This document shows positions 7,961 to 16,277 of a DNA stretch of 64,000 nucleotides, piece by piece. Source of the stretch: an uncultured Muribaculaceae bacterium (GTDB taxonomy: Bacteria > Bacteroidota > Bacteroidia > Bacteroidales > Muribaculaceae). Below the pieces are notes generated by a model. It was given only the letters and a program-made list of their open reading frames with translations. It had not been told where the DNA came from and did not search any database. Positions within the stretch are counted from its first letter, which is position 1. Each line of letters opens with the position of its first letter. A program made the position numbers and the translations under genes. The stretch spans positions 124,001-188,000 of the forward strand of contig CAUBWJ010000001.1 in assembly GCA_958439725.1 (NCBI GenBank). Direction: 5' to 3'.

Positions 7961-8758
7961 ATGGGCAAAATAATAGCTATCGCAAACCAGAAAGGCGGTG
8001 TGGGCAAAACCACCACCACCATCAACCTCGGGGCCTCCCTTGCATCCGAGGGTAAGAAAGTGCTTATAATCGACGCCGACCCCCAGGCCAACGCCACTTC
8101 CGGTTACGGTATAAACCCCGAGGAAATGAGCTCCTCGATTTACGAATGTCTGGTCGACGACTATCCTCTGGCCGGAACCCAGGTGTCTACCTGTGTGGAA
8201 GGGCTCGACCTCATAGGTTCCCGCATAGACCTTGCAGGCGCCGAAATAGAGCTTATCTCGCGTCCCAACCGAGAAAAAGTGCTCGCAAACCTGCTGCGCG
8301 GCATCGCCGACAATTATGACTACATTCTCATAGACTGCTCCCCTTCACTTGGCCTGATTACCGTCAATGCCCTTACGGCAGCCGATTCGGTTATTATCCC
8401 CGTGCAGGCTGAATACTTCGCCCTCGAGGGCATCTCGAAACTCATCAACACCATACGCATCATCAAACCCAAACTCAATCCCGGGCTTGAAATCGAGGGG
8501 TTTCTCCTCACGATGTACGACGCGCGCCTGCGCCTTGCCAACCAGATATACGAGGAGCTGAAGACGCACTTCGGCGACATGGTGTTCACCACCGTCATTC
8601 CGCGCAATATCCGTCTTTCCGAGGCTCCGTCACACGGCCTGCCGGCCCTGCTCTACGACCCCGAAAGCCGCGGCGCAACATCACATGTGGCTCTCGCGCG
8701 CGAAATCATAGCTAAGAACAAACGCAAGGCCCAGAAGAAACAGGCCGTGGCTCAATAA
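7961..8758 (+). CDS. parA: Chromosome-partitioning ATPase ParA/Soj
   Basis: 265 aa from ATG 7961 (a TTG two codons earlier is ignored). The deviant Walker A motif KGGVGKTT is at residues 11-18, the A' motif with DADPQANAT at about 40-48, and Walker B LIDCSPSLG at about 121. It binds DNA non-specifically in the ATP form and, with ParB, drives origin segregation on the nucleoid. It has the short N-terminus of chromosomal Soj rather than the long one of plasmid ParA. parB follows after 12 bp. Confidence 0.97.
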   Translation: MGKIIAIANQKGGVGKTTTTINLGASLASEGKKVLIIDADPQANATSGYGINPEEMSSSIYECLVDDYPLAGTQVSTCVEGLDLIGSRIDLAGAEIELISRPNREKVLANLLRGIADNYDYILIDCSPSLGLITVNALTAADSVIIPVQAEYFALEGISKLINTIRIIKPKLNPGLEIEGFLLTMYDARLRLANQIYEELKTHFGDMVFTTVIPRNIRLSEAPSHGLPALLYDPESRGATSHVALAREIIAKNKRKAQKKQAVAQ

Positions 8759-8770
8759 TCAGAAACTACC

Positions 8771-9670
8771 ATGACTAAACCGCTACGACGCAACGCCCTG
8801 GGGCGCGGACTCGACTCCCTGATACCGATGGACGACGTGCCCGCAAGAGGCACAATCGCCATAAATGAAATAGCCCTTGACCAGATTTCACCCAATCCCG
8901 ACCAGCCGCGCACCACTTTCGACGCGGAGGCTCTGGAGGAACTTGCGGCTTCCATCCGTGAATTCGGAGTGATCCAGCCTCTTTCGCTGCGAAAGACCGG
9001 CCCCGACTCCTATCAGATAATAGCCGGAGAGCGGCGCTACCGCGCAGCCTCTATGGCCGGGCTCCAGAGCGTGCCGGCCTACATACGCACAGCCAACGAG
9101 GCCGAGCTGACCGAAATGGCCCTCATCGAGAACATCCAGCGTGAGGACCTCAACGCCATAGAAATAGCCCTCACGTTCAAAAAACTCATCGACCAGTATT
9201 CGCTCACCCAGGAACGCCTGAGCGAACGCATAGGCAAAAAGCGCGCCACGGTGGCTAACTTCCTGCGTCTTCTGAGGCTCCCGGCCGAGGTTCAGCTTGG
9301 TCTGCGCGACAAACTTGTGGACATGGGCCACGCCCGTGCCCTGCTGTCGATTGAGGACCCCACGCTTCAGCTCAAGCTCTACAAGCTCACCCTCAAGGAA
9401 GGACTGTCGGTGCGCCGCGTCGAGGAACTCGCCAAGCAATATCGCGAGGGCACGCCCGAGAAGCCCGCAAAAAAAGCCGAAAAACACTCGCTGAGCGAGG
9501 ACTTCGAGATTCTGCGCAACCATCTTTCGCAGCGTTTCGCCACTCCGGTGGCATTCAACTGTGATGCCAAAGGACGCGGAAAAATCACGTTCAACTTCAA
9601 AAATGAAGAGGAACTTGAGCGTCTGATAACCATCTTTGATTCCGCCTTGGATACCTCGGCCCGGCAATGA
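8771..9670 (+). CDS. parB: Chromosome-partitioning protein ParB/Spo0J
   Basis: 299 aa. N-terminal region with a ParA-contacting segment (NALGRGLDSLIP), then the CTP-binding ParB/Srx fold with the GERRYRA box at residues 86-92, the ENIQREDLNAIE motif near 119-130, and a helix-turn-helix around 145-172 (LSERIGKKRATVANFLRLLRLP) that reads parS. The C-terminal residues form the dimerisation domain. It forms a sliding clamp at parS and loads SMC in other bacteria. Operon with parA. Confidence 0.97.
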   Translation: MTKPLRRNALGRGLDSLIPMDDVPARGTIAINEIALDQISPNPDQPRTTFDAEALEELAASIREFGVIQPLSLRKTGPDSYQIIAGERRYRAASMAGLQSVPAYIRTANEAELTEMALIENIQREDLNAIEIALTFKKLIDQYSLTQERLSERIGKKRATVANFLRLLRLPAEVQLGLRDKLVDMGHARALLSIEDPTLQLKLYKLTLKEGLSVRRVEELAKQYREGTPEKPAKKAEKHSLSEDFEILRNHLSQRFATPVAFNCDAKGRGKITFNFKNEEELERLITIFDSALDTSARQ

Positions 9671-9828
9671 CCTGACAAATTTGGCCTTGCTCCCGACTTT
9701 TTTTCGTATCTTTGACTCCATCTTGAAAATTAAAACCAACCGACAACTGATTTATCGGTAGCGCGCAAGCTTACGCATCGCACGCAAGCCATTGATGATA
9801 AACCAATTGACCGAAAACAATCCGGATA

Positions 9829-10662
9829 GTGGAAACCTGCAGACCACACTCGAGGAAAATACTTTTCGTGGTTCTGGGCGTGATGGCTCTCGCGCTCGGA
9901 TGCCCTTTTAACATTTTTTCAGCAGCTCCCCAAAAGCCGGTCCGGCCCGTTCATCGGCCCGTTTCTCCCGTGAGGGAAATGCCCGACACCATAAATCTCT
10001 CTCCCTCCACCCCCGACAGCGCCCTCATTGTGGGAGAACGGTTTTCTCTCACAGGCGACACTGTGAGTTTCACCCCCGTAGATACTCTGGCCATACGCCC
10101 CGACGGACAGCCCGCGCTTTTCACCGACTCAATCGCCCCGGCAGCAGTTCCCGCCGGGAAAACGCGCGAATTCAACCCCGACCCCATACGCGCCGTGTGG
10201 CTGTCGGCTCTCTTCCCCGGACTCGGACAGATTTACAACCGCCGCTTCTGGAAACTCCCCATTCTGGTGGGAGGTTTCATGGGTCTGGGCTACGGAGCGT
10301 CATGGAACAACAACATGCTCTCCGACTACAGCCGCGCCTACAGCGACATAATGGACAACGACCCCAACACCAACAGCTACATGGACTTTTTCCCGCCGAC
10401 CACCAACGAGGCGGACATAAATAAAGAATGGCTCAAACGAACGCTGAAATCACGCAAGGACTATTTCCGCCGCAACCGCGACCTCTGCATCATATCCATG
10501 GTTGGAGTCTATGCGCTGGCCATAGTGGATGCCTACGTGGATGCCTCGCTGAGCCACTTCGACGTAAGCCCCGACCTTTCGATTAACGTGGCGCCGACCA
10601 TCCTGCCCGATATAAACGGCAACAGGCCGGCGTTCGGCGTGCTGTGGGCCCTCAATTTCTAA
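9829..10662 (+). CDS. DUF5683 domain-containing membrane protein
   Basis: 277 aa using GTG 9829, the only start that leaves a full signal sequence (basic HSRK, then a hydrophobic run at residues 11-32); the next ATG (9883) would cut it. A Pro/Ser/Thr-rich stretch (35-115) is followed by the DUF5683 core: PDPIRAVWLSALFPGLGQIYNRRFWKLP, a hydrophobic helix and, near the end, another helix (IISMVGVYALAIVDAYVDA). DUF5683 proteins are widespread in Bacteroidetes and of unknown role. It lies 6 bp before the lytic transglycosylase gene and 158 bp after parB. A TATCTTTG -7-like box at 9707-9714 suggests its own promoter. Confidence 0.85.
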   Translation: METCRPHSRKILFVVLGVMALALGCPFNIFSAAPQKPVRPVHRPVSPVREMPDTINLSPSTPDSALIVGERFSLTGDTVSFTPVDTLAIRPDGQPALFTDSIAPAAVPAGKTREFNPDPIRAVWLSALFPGLGQIYNRRFWKLPILVGGFMGLGYGASWNNNMLSDYSRAYSDIMDNDPNTNSYMDFFPPTTNEADINKEWLKRTLKSRKDYFRRNRDLCIISMVGVYALAIVDAYVDASLSHFDVSPDLSINVAPTILPDINGNRPAFGVLWALNF

Positions 10663-10668
10663 GGAACA

Positions 10669-12399
10669 ATGAAAAGACTGAAGCATATCGACATGAAAAG
10701 ACCAATACTGACGATACTCGCCGCAGGCATTGCACTCGCCATGCATGCGGGGCCCTCGGTCCTCGACATAAAGCATTCCATCACCGACAATAATGTGGTG
10801 GCTCCCGAAAGCTTCGAGACCAAGACTCGCCAGCTCCGAGAAAACTATTACCTGAAGCACTTCACTGTGGAAGCTCCCACCGACGGCACCGGAAACGTGG
10901 GCAACGCCACTGAATACGAGGACCTCCTCTCGCGCCTTCCGGCCGAGATCGAGATGCCCTACAATCAGATTGTAGGCAAGTTCATAGACATGTATCTGGG
11001 CAAACGCCGCGACCTTGTGAGCGACATGCTCGCCCTTCACAACTATTACGGCCGCATATTCGTGGAAGAACTCGTGAAGCAGAAAGTGCCTCTGGAACTG
11101 CAGTATCTGCCGGTGATTGAAAGCGCCATCAACCCCAACGCCGTGTCGCGCGCCGGCGCCGTAGGCCTCTGGCAGTTCATGCCCGCCACGGCCCTCGACC
11201 TCGGACTTGAGGTGAATTCGCTCGTGGACCAGCGCCGCGACCCGCGTCTGGCCTCGCACTACGCCGTGAAATACCTCAAACAGCTCTACGGCATATACGG
11301 CGACTGGTCGCTTGCCATCGCTGCCTACAACTGCGGCCCCGGCAACGTGAACAAGGCCCTGCGCCGTGCAGGAGGAGGCAAAAAGGACTTCTGGGAGATT
11401 TACAACTATCTTCTTCCCGAGACCCGCGGCTACTTCCCCGCATTCATCGCAGCCAACTATGTGATGAACTATCACAACCGCTACGGCATCAAGCCCACAC
11501 TGGTCAAGAACGCGCTGGTTACCGATACCGTGCAGGTGTCGCAGCGTGTCAATTTCCAGCAGATAGCCGACGTGCTCCAGATTCCCGTGGAGGAAATCAG
11601 GATGCTCAACCCGCAGTTCCGCAAGGATATCATACCGGGCGACAACCATCCCTACGCGCTGGTGCTCCCCTCGCAGCAGGTGCTCAGCTACATTATGAGC
11701 GAGCCCCAGATTCTTGCCAACAACGCCGACGAATACGGGCGCCGCACATACGTTGAGCCCGGCACACCGCTTGAGCCCACCGACAACAGCAACACCAACC
11801 AGCTTTCGGCCGACAGCCAGACAAAGAATGCCGACGGCAATCTCAGTGTGGACAACGAGATATCTTCGGCCCCGGAAAAGAAAATCCACGTGGTGGGACG
11901 CGGCGAGAATCTGCGCGACATAGCCAAGAAATACGGCGTAAGCGCCACCGACATCAAACGCTGGAACAACCTGCGCCGCGGCAAAGTGAAAGAAGGCGAC
12001 CAGCTCGAGATTCAGGTTTACGAGCGACAGCTGGCAAAAGCAAGCACCGTTCCCACAACGGAGACAACCGTCACCGAGCGCGTGGACACACGGGCATCCG
12101 TCAACGAGGAAAACCGCTCCACCTCCTCACGCTCCGAGCGTGCTTCGCGTGCCAAAGAGACCAAGGCAAAGACAACCACCTACACCGTGCGCCGCGGCGA
12201 CAACCTCGATAAAATCGCCAAGAAATTCGGCGTGGGCATCGACGATATCCGGTCGGCCAACGGCATGTCGCAGGGCACCACCCGCATCAACATCGGCCAG
12301 AAGCTCAAGATTCCCGGAGGAAAATCCGTGAGCAGCGCAAAAAAATCTACAAAAAGCAAATCGAAAACCACAAAGCGTAGGTCGAAAAAGAAAAAATAG
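10669..12399 (+). CDS. MltD-like lytic transglycosylase with two LysM domains
   Basis: 576 aa from ATG 10669; an ATG at 10693 (MKRPILTIL) gives a more compact signal peptide and may be the real start. The SLT catalytic domain is at about 130-265, with the catalytic Glu in PVIESAINPNAVSRAGAVGLWQF and the AYNCGPGNV motif. Two LysM peptidoglycan-binding modules follow at about 402-446 and 503-548, and the tail is Lys/Ser-rich (KSTKSKSKTTKRRSKKKK). It cleaves glycan strands in the periplasm and leaves 1,6-anhydro-MurNAc ends. It overlaps functionally with cell-wall turnover; co-transcribed with the DUF5683 gene. Confidence 0.93.
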   Translation: MKRLKHIDMKRPILTILAAGIALAMHAGPSVLDIKHSITDNNVVAPESFETKTRQLRENYYLKHFTVEAPTDGTGNVGNATEYEDLLSRLPAEIEMPYNQIVGKFIDMYLGKRRDLVSDMLALHNYYGRIFVEELVKQKVPLELQYLPVIESAINPNAVSRAGAVGLWQFMPATALDLGLEVNSLVDQRRDPRLASHYAVKYLKQLYGIYGDWSLAIAAYNCGPGNVNKALRRAGGGKKDFWEIYNYLLPETRGYFPAFIAANYVMNYHNRYGIKPTLVKNALVTDTVQVSQRVNFQQIADVLQIPVEEIRMLNPQFRKDIIPGDNHPYALVLPSQQVLSYIMSEPQILANNADEYGRRTYVEPGTPLEPTDNSNTNQLSADSQTKNADGNLSVDNEISSAPEKKIHVVGRGENLRDIAKKYGVSATDIKRWNNLRRGKVKEGDQLEIQVYERQLAKASTVPTTETTVTERVDTRASVNEENRSTSSRSERASRAKETKAKTTTYTVRRGDNLDKIAKKFGVGIDDIRSANGMSQGTTRINIGQKLKIPGGKSVSSAKKSTKSKSKTTKRRSKKKK

Positions 12400-12462
12400 A
12401 GCCGCCGCCGCTAAACCGACATAATGCACGCAATTCATAGAAAAGCGTGACAAACTGAAATT

Positions 12463-12520
12463 TCGGCATCTTGATTCCGGCCCTCCGGGGCAGAATTTAA
12501 GATGCCGATTTATTTTATTT
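12463..12520 (+). terminator. Terminator of the lytic transglycosylase operon
   Basis: A 10-bp perfect stem TCGGCATCTT / AAGATGCCGA (12463-12472, 12499-12508) with an inner GCCC/GGGC hairpin, followed by TTTATTTTATTT. Confidence 0.7.
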
Positions 12521-12536
12521 CTGAAATAATATTTTC

Positions 12537-12544
12537 TACATTTG
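12537..12544 (+). promoter_or_regulatory. -7 box of the gdhA promoter
   Basis: TACATTTG matches TAnnTTTG, 52 bp before the gdhA ATG and just after the preceding terminator. The -33 region is only T-rich. Confidence 0.5.
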
Positions 12545-12596
12545 CTACCATAAAAACAAAAACATAATCCAGAATCTATACCTAAAACACCCCGTT

Positions 12597-13934
12597 ATGG
12601 ATATAAACAAAATCATGAGCTCTCTCGAGATGAAGCATCCCGGAGAGAAAGAGTATCTTCAGGCAGTGAAGGAAGTGCTGATGTGCGTGGAGGATGTCTA
12701 CAACCAGCATCCCGAATTCGAGAAGGCACGTATCATCGAGCGGATGGTAGAGCCCGACCGCATATTCACATTCCGCGTGACCTGGACCGACGACCGCGGC
12801 CAGGTGCAGACCAACCTGGGATATCGCGTGCAGTTCAACAATGCCATCGGCCCGTATAAAGGCGGCATCCGTTTCCACGCTTCCGTAAATCTTTCCATCC
12901 TTAAATTCCTCGGTTTCGAGCAGACATTCAAAAACGCCCTCACCACCCTTCCCATGGGCGGCGCCAAAGGCGGCAGCGACTTCTCGCCCCGAGGCAAGAG
13001 CGATGCCGAAATCATGCGCTTCTGCCAGGCCTTCATGCTTGAGCTCTGGAAGAACATAGGAATAGACCGCGACGTTCCCGCCGGCGATATAGGCGTTGGC
13101 GGACGCGAGGTAGGCTACATGTATGGCATGTACAAGAAACTCTGCAACGAGTGCGACGGCTCAATGACCGGCAAAGGCCTTTCATTCGGCGGCTCGCGCA
13201 TCCGTCCCGAAGCTACCGGATTCGGCGCGCTCTACTTCGTGCAGAGCATGCTCGCCATGAAAAATACCGACATCAAGGGCAAGACAGTTGCCATATCGGG
13301 CTTCGGCAACGTAGCCTGGGGTGCAGCACTCAAGGCCAACGAACTCGGCGCAAAGGTGGTGACCATCTCCGGCCCCGACGGATATATCTATGATCCCGAC
13401 GGCATCAGTGGCGAAAAAGTGGACTACATGCTTTATCTCCGCTCCACTGGCGAGGATATCGTGGCCCCATACGCTGAAAAATATCCGGGCTCCACATTCT
13501 ATCCCGGCCGCAAGCCCTGGGAGCAGAAAGTGGACATCGCTCTGCCCTGCGCCACACAGAACGAACTTGGCGGGGAAGATGCCCGTCAGCTCGTTGACAA
13601 CGGCGTGCTCATGGTGGCCGAAGTATCCAACATGGGTTGCACCCCCGAGGCCATCGACACCTTCATCAGCAACCGCGTTACCTACGCTCCCGGCAAGGCC
13701 GTGAACGCCGGCGGTGTAGCCACCTCCGGGCTTGAAATGAGCCAGAACGCCATGCACCTCCAGTGGAGTGCCGAGGAAGTTGACCAGAAACTCCACGTAA
13801 TCATGCGCGACATCCATGAACAGTGCGTGAAATACGGCATGGAACCCGACGGCTACCTCAACTACATGAAAGGCGCCAATATAGCCGGCTTCATGAAAGT
13901 GGCCGACGCCATGATGGGCCAGGGAGTAATCTGA
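12597..13934 (+). CDS. gdhA: NADP-type glutamate dehydrogenase
   Basis: 445 aa, the standard length of hexameric GDH. It interconverts 2-oxoglutarate + NH4+ and glutamate, the main ammonia-assimilating step in many Bacteroidales. Motifs: PYKGGIRFH (86-94), the catalytic-Lys motif MGGAKGG (K124), GDIGVGGREVGYMYG, and the Rossmann dinucleotide loop SGFGNVAWGAA. No truncation. Monocistronic, with its own promoter and a strong terminator downstream. Confidence 0.97.
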   Translation: MDINKIMSSLEMKHPGEKEYLQAVKEVLMCVEDVYNQHPEFEKARIIERMVEPDRIFTFRVTWTDDRGQVQTNLGYRVQFNNAIGPYKGGIRFHASVNLSILKFLGFEQTFKNALTTLPMGGAKGGSDFSPRGKSDAEIMRFCQAFMLELWKNIGIDRDVPAGDIGVGGREVGYMYGMYKKLCNECDGSMTGKGLSFGGSRIRPEATGFGALYFVQSMLAMKNTDIKGKTVAISGFGNVAWGAALKANELGAKVVTISGPDGYIYDPDGISGEKVDYMLYLRSTGEDIVAPYAEKYPGSTFYPGRKPWEQKVDIALPCATQNELGGEDARQLVDNGVLMVAEVSNMGCTPEAIDTFISNRVTYAPGKAVNAGGVATSGLEMSQNAMHLQWSAEEVDQKLHVIMRDIHEQCVKYGMEPDGYLNYMKGANIAGFMKVADAMMGQGVI

Positions 13935-13985
13935 TACCCTGCCGCAGCTCCTTAAGCAGAATACGCAAAGAAACAACAACCACAA

Positions 13986-14024
13986 TCGGTGTGCCGGGCC
14001 TCTCCTCCGGCACACCGATTTTTT
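13986..14024 (+). terminator. gdhA terminator
   Basis: A 12-bp perfect stem TCGGTGTGCCGG / CCGGCACACCGA (13986-13997, 14007-14018), a 9-nt loop and TTTTTT. Confidence 0.92.
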
Positions 14025-14041
14025 AAGTCTATACTACACTG

Positions 14042-14078
14042 TATGTCAGTGAAAATATATTACTTTGCGTATGACATA
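14042..14078. promoter_or_regulatory. Inverted repeat flanking the probable promoter of the KilA-N cassette
   Basis: TATGTCA (14042-14048) and TGACATA (14072-14078) flank 23 bp containing TTACTTTG, one mismatch from the -7 box TAnnTTTG. It is 20 bp before the ATG, a position suited to an operator. Confidence 0.35.
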
Positions 14079-14097
14079 AACAACTATATCATAAGCC

Positions 14098-14901
14098 ATG
14101 GCAAAAATCACAGTACAAAACACCGAAGTCAATGTAATAAAAGTAAATGGCGAGGACTATATCTGCCTGACAGATATGTTACGTGCCAAAGACGGAGATT
14201 TTTTCATAACCGATTGGTTGCGTAACCGCAACACTCTTGAATACATCGGCATTTGGGAGAGAGTATATAATCCCGATTTTAATTATGGCGAATTCGCCAT
14301 AATTAGAAATCAGTCTGGCCTCAATAGTTTCAAAATAAGCGTCAAGGAATTTGTAGCAAGAACAAACGCAATAAGCGTTCATGCAAAAGCCGGTCGATAT
14401 GGCGGTACATACGCCCATAAGGATATTGCCTTTGAGTTTGCGATGTGGATTAGCCCTGAGTTCAAAATCTACATCATCAAGGAATTTCAGAGGTTGAAGA
14501 CGGAAGAACAAAGACTATTGGGTTGGTCGGCAAAGCGCGAACTGTCGAAAATCAACTACCGCATTCATACCGATGCAATAAAGCAAAACCTTATCCCGGC
14601 GGAGGTTACTCCCGCACAGGCAAGCATAATCTACGCTAATGAAGCCGATGTGCTGAATGTGGCAATATTCGGCATGACGGCAAAACAATGGCGCGAAGCC
14701 AATCCCGACCTCAAAGGGAACATACGCGATTACACAACGGTTAACGAGCTTATATGCCTATCGAATATGGAAAACCTTAATGCGGTTTTCATCGAGCAGG
14801 GAATGACACAAGGCGAACGGCTGGTGAAACTGAACCAGATTGCCATTCATCAGATGAGCGTGCTGGAAAGCGGTGATAATGAAAGGAAGATGCTGAAATG
14901 A
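14098..14901 (+). CDS. KilA-N domain-containing protein
   Basis: 267 aa. Residues about 10-140 match the KilA-N DNA-binding fold seen in phages and large DNA viruses: DYICLTDMLRAKDGDFFITDWLRNRNTLEYIGIWE, then the GRYGGTYAHKDIAFEFAMWISPEFK core and EFQRLK. The C-terminal 120 residues (AKRELSKINYRIHTDAIKQNL onward) form the helical partner region found in chromosomal Bacteroidetes members. KilA-N proteins are usually accessory or phage-linked; their function in chromosomes is unknown. Base composition is clearly AT-richer than the genes around it. Its stop overlaps the start of the next gene (ATGA), so it is translationally coupled to two small membrane proteins. Confidence 0.9.
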   Translation: MAKITVQNTEVNVIKVNGEDYICLTDMLRAKDGDFFITDWLRNRNTLEYIGIWERVYNPDFNYGEFAIIRNQSGLNSFKISVKEFVARTNAISVHAKAGRYGGTYAHKDIAFEFAMWISPEFKIYIIKEFQRLKTEEQRLLGWSAKRELSKINYRIHTDAIKQNLIPAEVTPAQASIIYANEADVLNVAIFGMTAKQWREANPDLKGNIRDYTTVNELICLSNMENLNAVFIEQGMTQGERLVKLNQIAIHQMSVLESGDNERKMLK

Positions 14902-15155
14902 AAAAGTGGCAGAAAATAATAGGTATAGCTGGAATAGCCTTGTTGACTTACGCGCATATCGAAGTCTTACGAAATTATTTGCAGATAATGAATTTCTCCG
15001 GAGCCTGGCATACGAATATAGAGCAGGAATGGTTTGTCTATTATATCGACAAAAATATAAAAATATTTTGGGCTTATCATATACTATCATTTATTGATTT
15101 GATGATAATTATATGCTTGTTCGTTTGCCTTTGGAAGAAAGGGTGTAAGAAATGA
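14898..15155 (+). CDS. Small two-helix membrane protein, unknown
   Basis: 85 aa. Two hydrophobic helices (about residues 6-24 and 60-79) separated by a 35-residue loop with aromatic residues (GAWHTNIEQEWFVYYIDKN); it ends in a basic tail KKGCKK. I recognise no family. It overlaps the KilA-N gene by 4 bp at its start and the next membrane gene by 4 bp at its end (ATGA in both cases). That strongly suggests it is real and made in step with them. AT-rich. Confidence 0.72.
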   Translation: MKKWQKIIGIAGIALLTYAHIEVLRNYLQIMNFSGAWHTNIEQEWFVYYIDKNIKIFWAYHILSFIDLMIIICLFVCLWKKGCKK

Positions 15156-15571
15156 TACTGACCGATAAGAGATTTTGGATCTGGGTGAGTATATGTGCTA
15201 TTATCCCATTTATAATGGGATTATTTGCGATTACAATCTTAATATCTCCATATATAAATTTAGAGTTTTCAGATTTACTTCATTCTGAAAATATTGAAAT
15301 ATTTATAATATGGGAAATTGCATATTTATTGGCGTCAACCTTATCATATAGAAAAGTTGTATCAAGTGGCACGATTACGGGTTCCATAATTTGTTGGGGA
15401 ATTGTCTGTCCTTTAATTGTGTTTTCATCATTTATTTGGGCCGGAATAAGAATTCACGACGGCTTCAGAGGAGTAGCCTATTTTATGATTTCGTGTATCT
15501 CATGGTGTGTTTCAATTGTACCATTATTATTAGGAGTGTATCTGTACAAAAGGATAACATCAGTGGGTTAG
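15152..15571 (+). CDS. Four-helix membrane protein, unknown
   Basis: 139 aa with four predicted membrane helices (about 10-32, 47-64, 73-96, 107-130) and short loops. I recognise no domain. It starts by ATGA overlap with the 85-aa gene. The codons are strongly AT-biased compared with neighbours such as gdhA, which suggests acquisition with the KilA-N gene. The three-gene unit KilA-N protein, two-TM protein, four-TM protein has no other partner within reach. Confidence 0.72.
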   Translation: MILTDKRFWIWVSICAIIPFIMGLFAITILISPYINLEFSDLLHSENIEIFIIWEIAYLLASTLSYRKVVSSGTITGSIICWGIVCPLIVFSSFIWAGIRIHDGFRGVAYFMISCISWCVSIVPLLLGVYLYKRITSVG

Positions 15572-15654
15572 TTATGCAGGGTATAGTCGTTTAGGGAAGC
15601 AATGTAAAATAATGGTTGTTAAAATGGATCTGCAATATCCCATGTGTAAGGTAA

Positions 15655-15842
15655 GCCAACTCGGAGCGGCGGAGCCGCGGGGATTTGTAAAACCCGCTGC
15701 GTCAGCTGCGGGGAAAACGCGTTCTGTTCCACCTGCGACGAGCCTGGGAATGGCGATGTCGCAGTGTGCGTAAGCTTGGGAACCCCGACAGACAGCCCAC
15801 GCTTACGCAACAGCGAGGCGCGCATGCTCCGCAGCTTGCCTA
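15655..15842 (+). repeat. Dispersed structured repeat, copy A (divergent)
   Basis: Carries hairpin I with stem CCCGC/GCGGG (15693-15697, 15708-15712) around the fixed loop TGCGTCAGCT. GCGTAAGCTTGGG follows at 15768-15780, and an inverted partner GCTTACGCA sits at 15801-15809. The rest of 15572-16260 shows no gene. Confidence 0.7.
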
Positions 15843-16063
15843 GAAGAAATCTATTGGCCTATTTTTCCGGTAGCTGTCGCAACCGGTTGTAAATAATTCG
15901 CGCCTCCGGCGCTTTCTGCCTGTTACAATATACTTTGAAGAAGTATAACCACGGCTTTTCAAACTATCGGTCCAAAAAATCCCTTCCGGATGGTTCTTAA
16001 CACTTCAACCGGTTTTTCACATTGACCCCTTATTTCCACAAGACGCCCAGATTAGAAGCAGCT

Positions 16064-16109
16064 AAAAAAACTAAAACCCGAGGTTTGTCCGAAGACAGGG
16101 ACACTCGGG
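16064..16109 (-). terminator. Orphan minus-strand terminator-like hairpin
   Basis: CCCGAG...CTCGGG with inner TGTCC/GGACA (16077-16090, 16099-16109). Read on the minus strand the stem runs into a T-rich tract (plus-strand A tracts at 16064-16076). No minus-strand gene lies upstream of it. Confidence 0.4.
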
Positions 16110-16260
16110 GGATTCCGTTGCGAAGTTAAAATTATTTTCGTTATTTTGCAACGTAGCAATACATTAAAAATCACGAAGTGTAGTGGCACTTGCATGTGGA
16201 GTGGAGGATAAAGACGCTGCAAGATGGCAGACACGGGTTGCGAAAATGGAGAAAAAGGGT

Positions 16261-16268
16261 TATTTTTG
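16261..16268 (+). promoter_or_regulatory. -7 box before the DUF1846 gene
   Basis: TATTTTTG matches TAnnTTTG exactly; GTTG at 16237-16240 gives a 20-nt spacer. The expected RNA start is only about 5 nt before the ATG at 16278, an almost leaderless message. Confidence 0.55.
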
Positions 16269-16277
16269 CATCCCGTT

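Noticed and set aside
10450..11889. 479-aa open frame on the minus strand
   Set aside because: Lies opposite the lytic transglycosylase with clear SLT and LysM motifs; His/Val/Gly-rich composition typical of an antisense shadow in GC-rich DNA.
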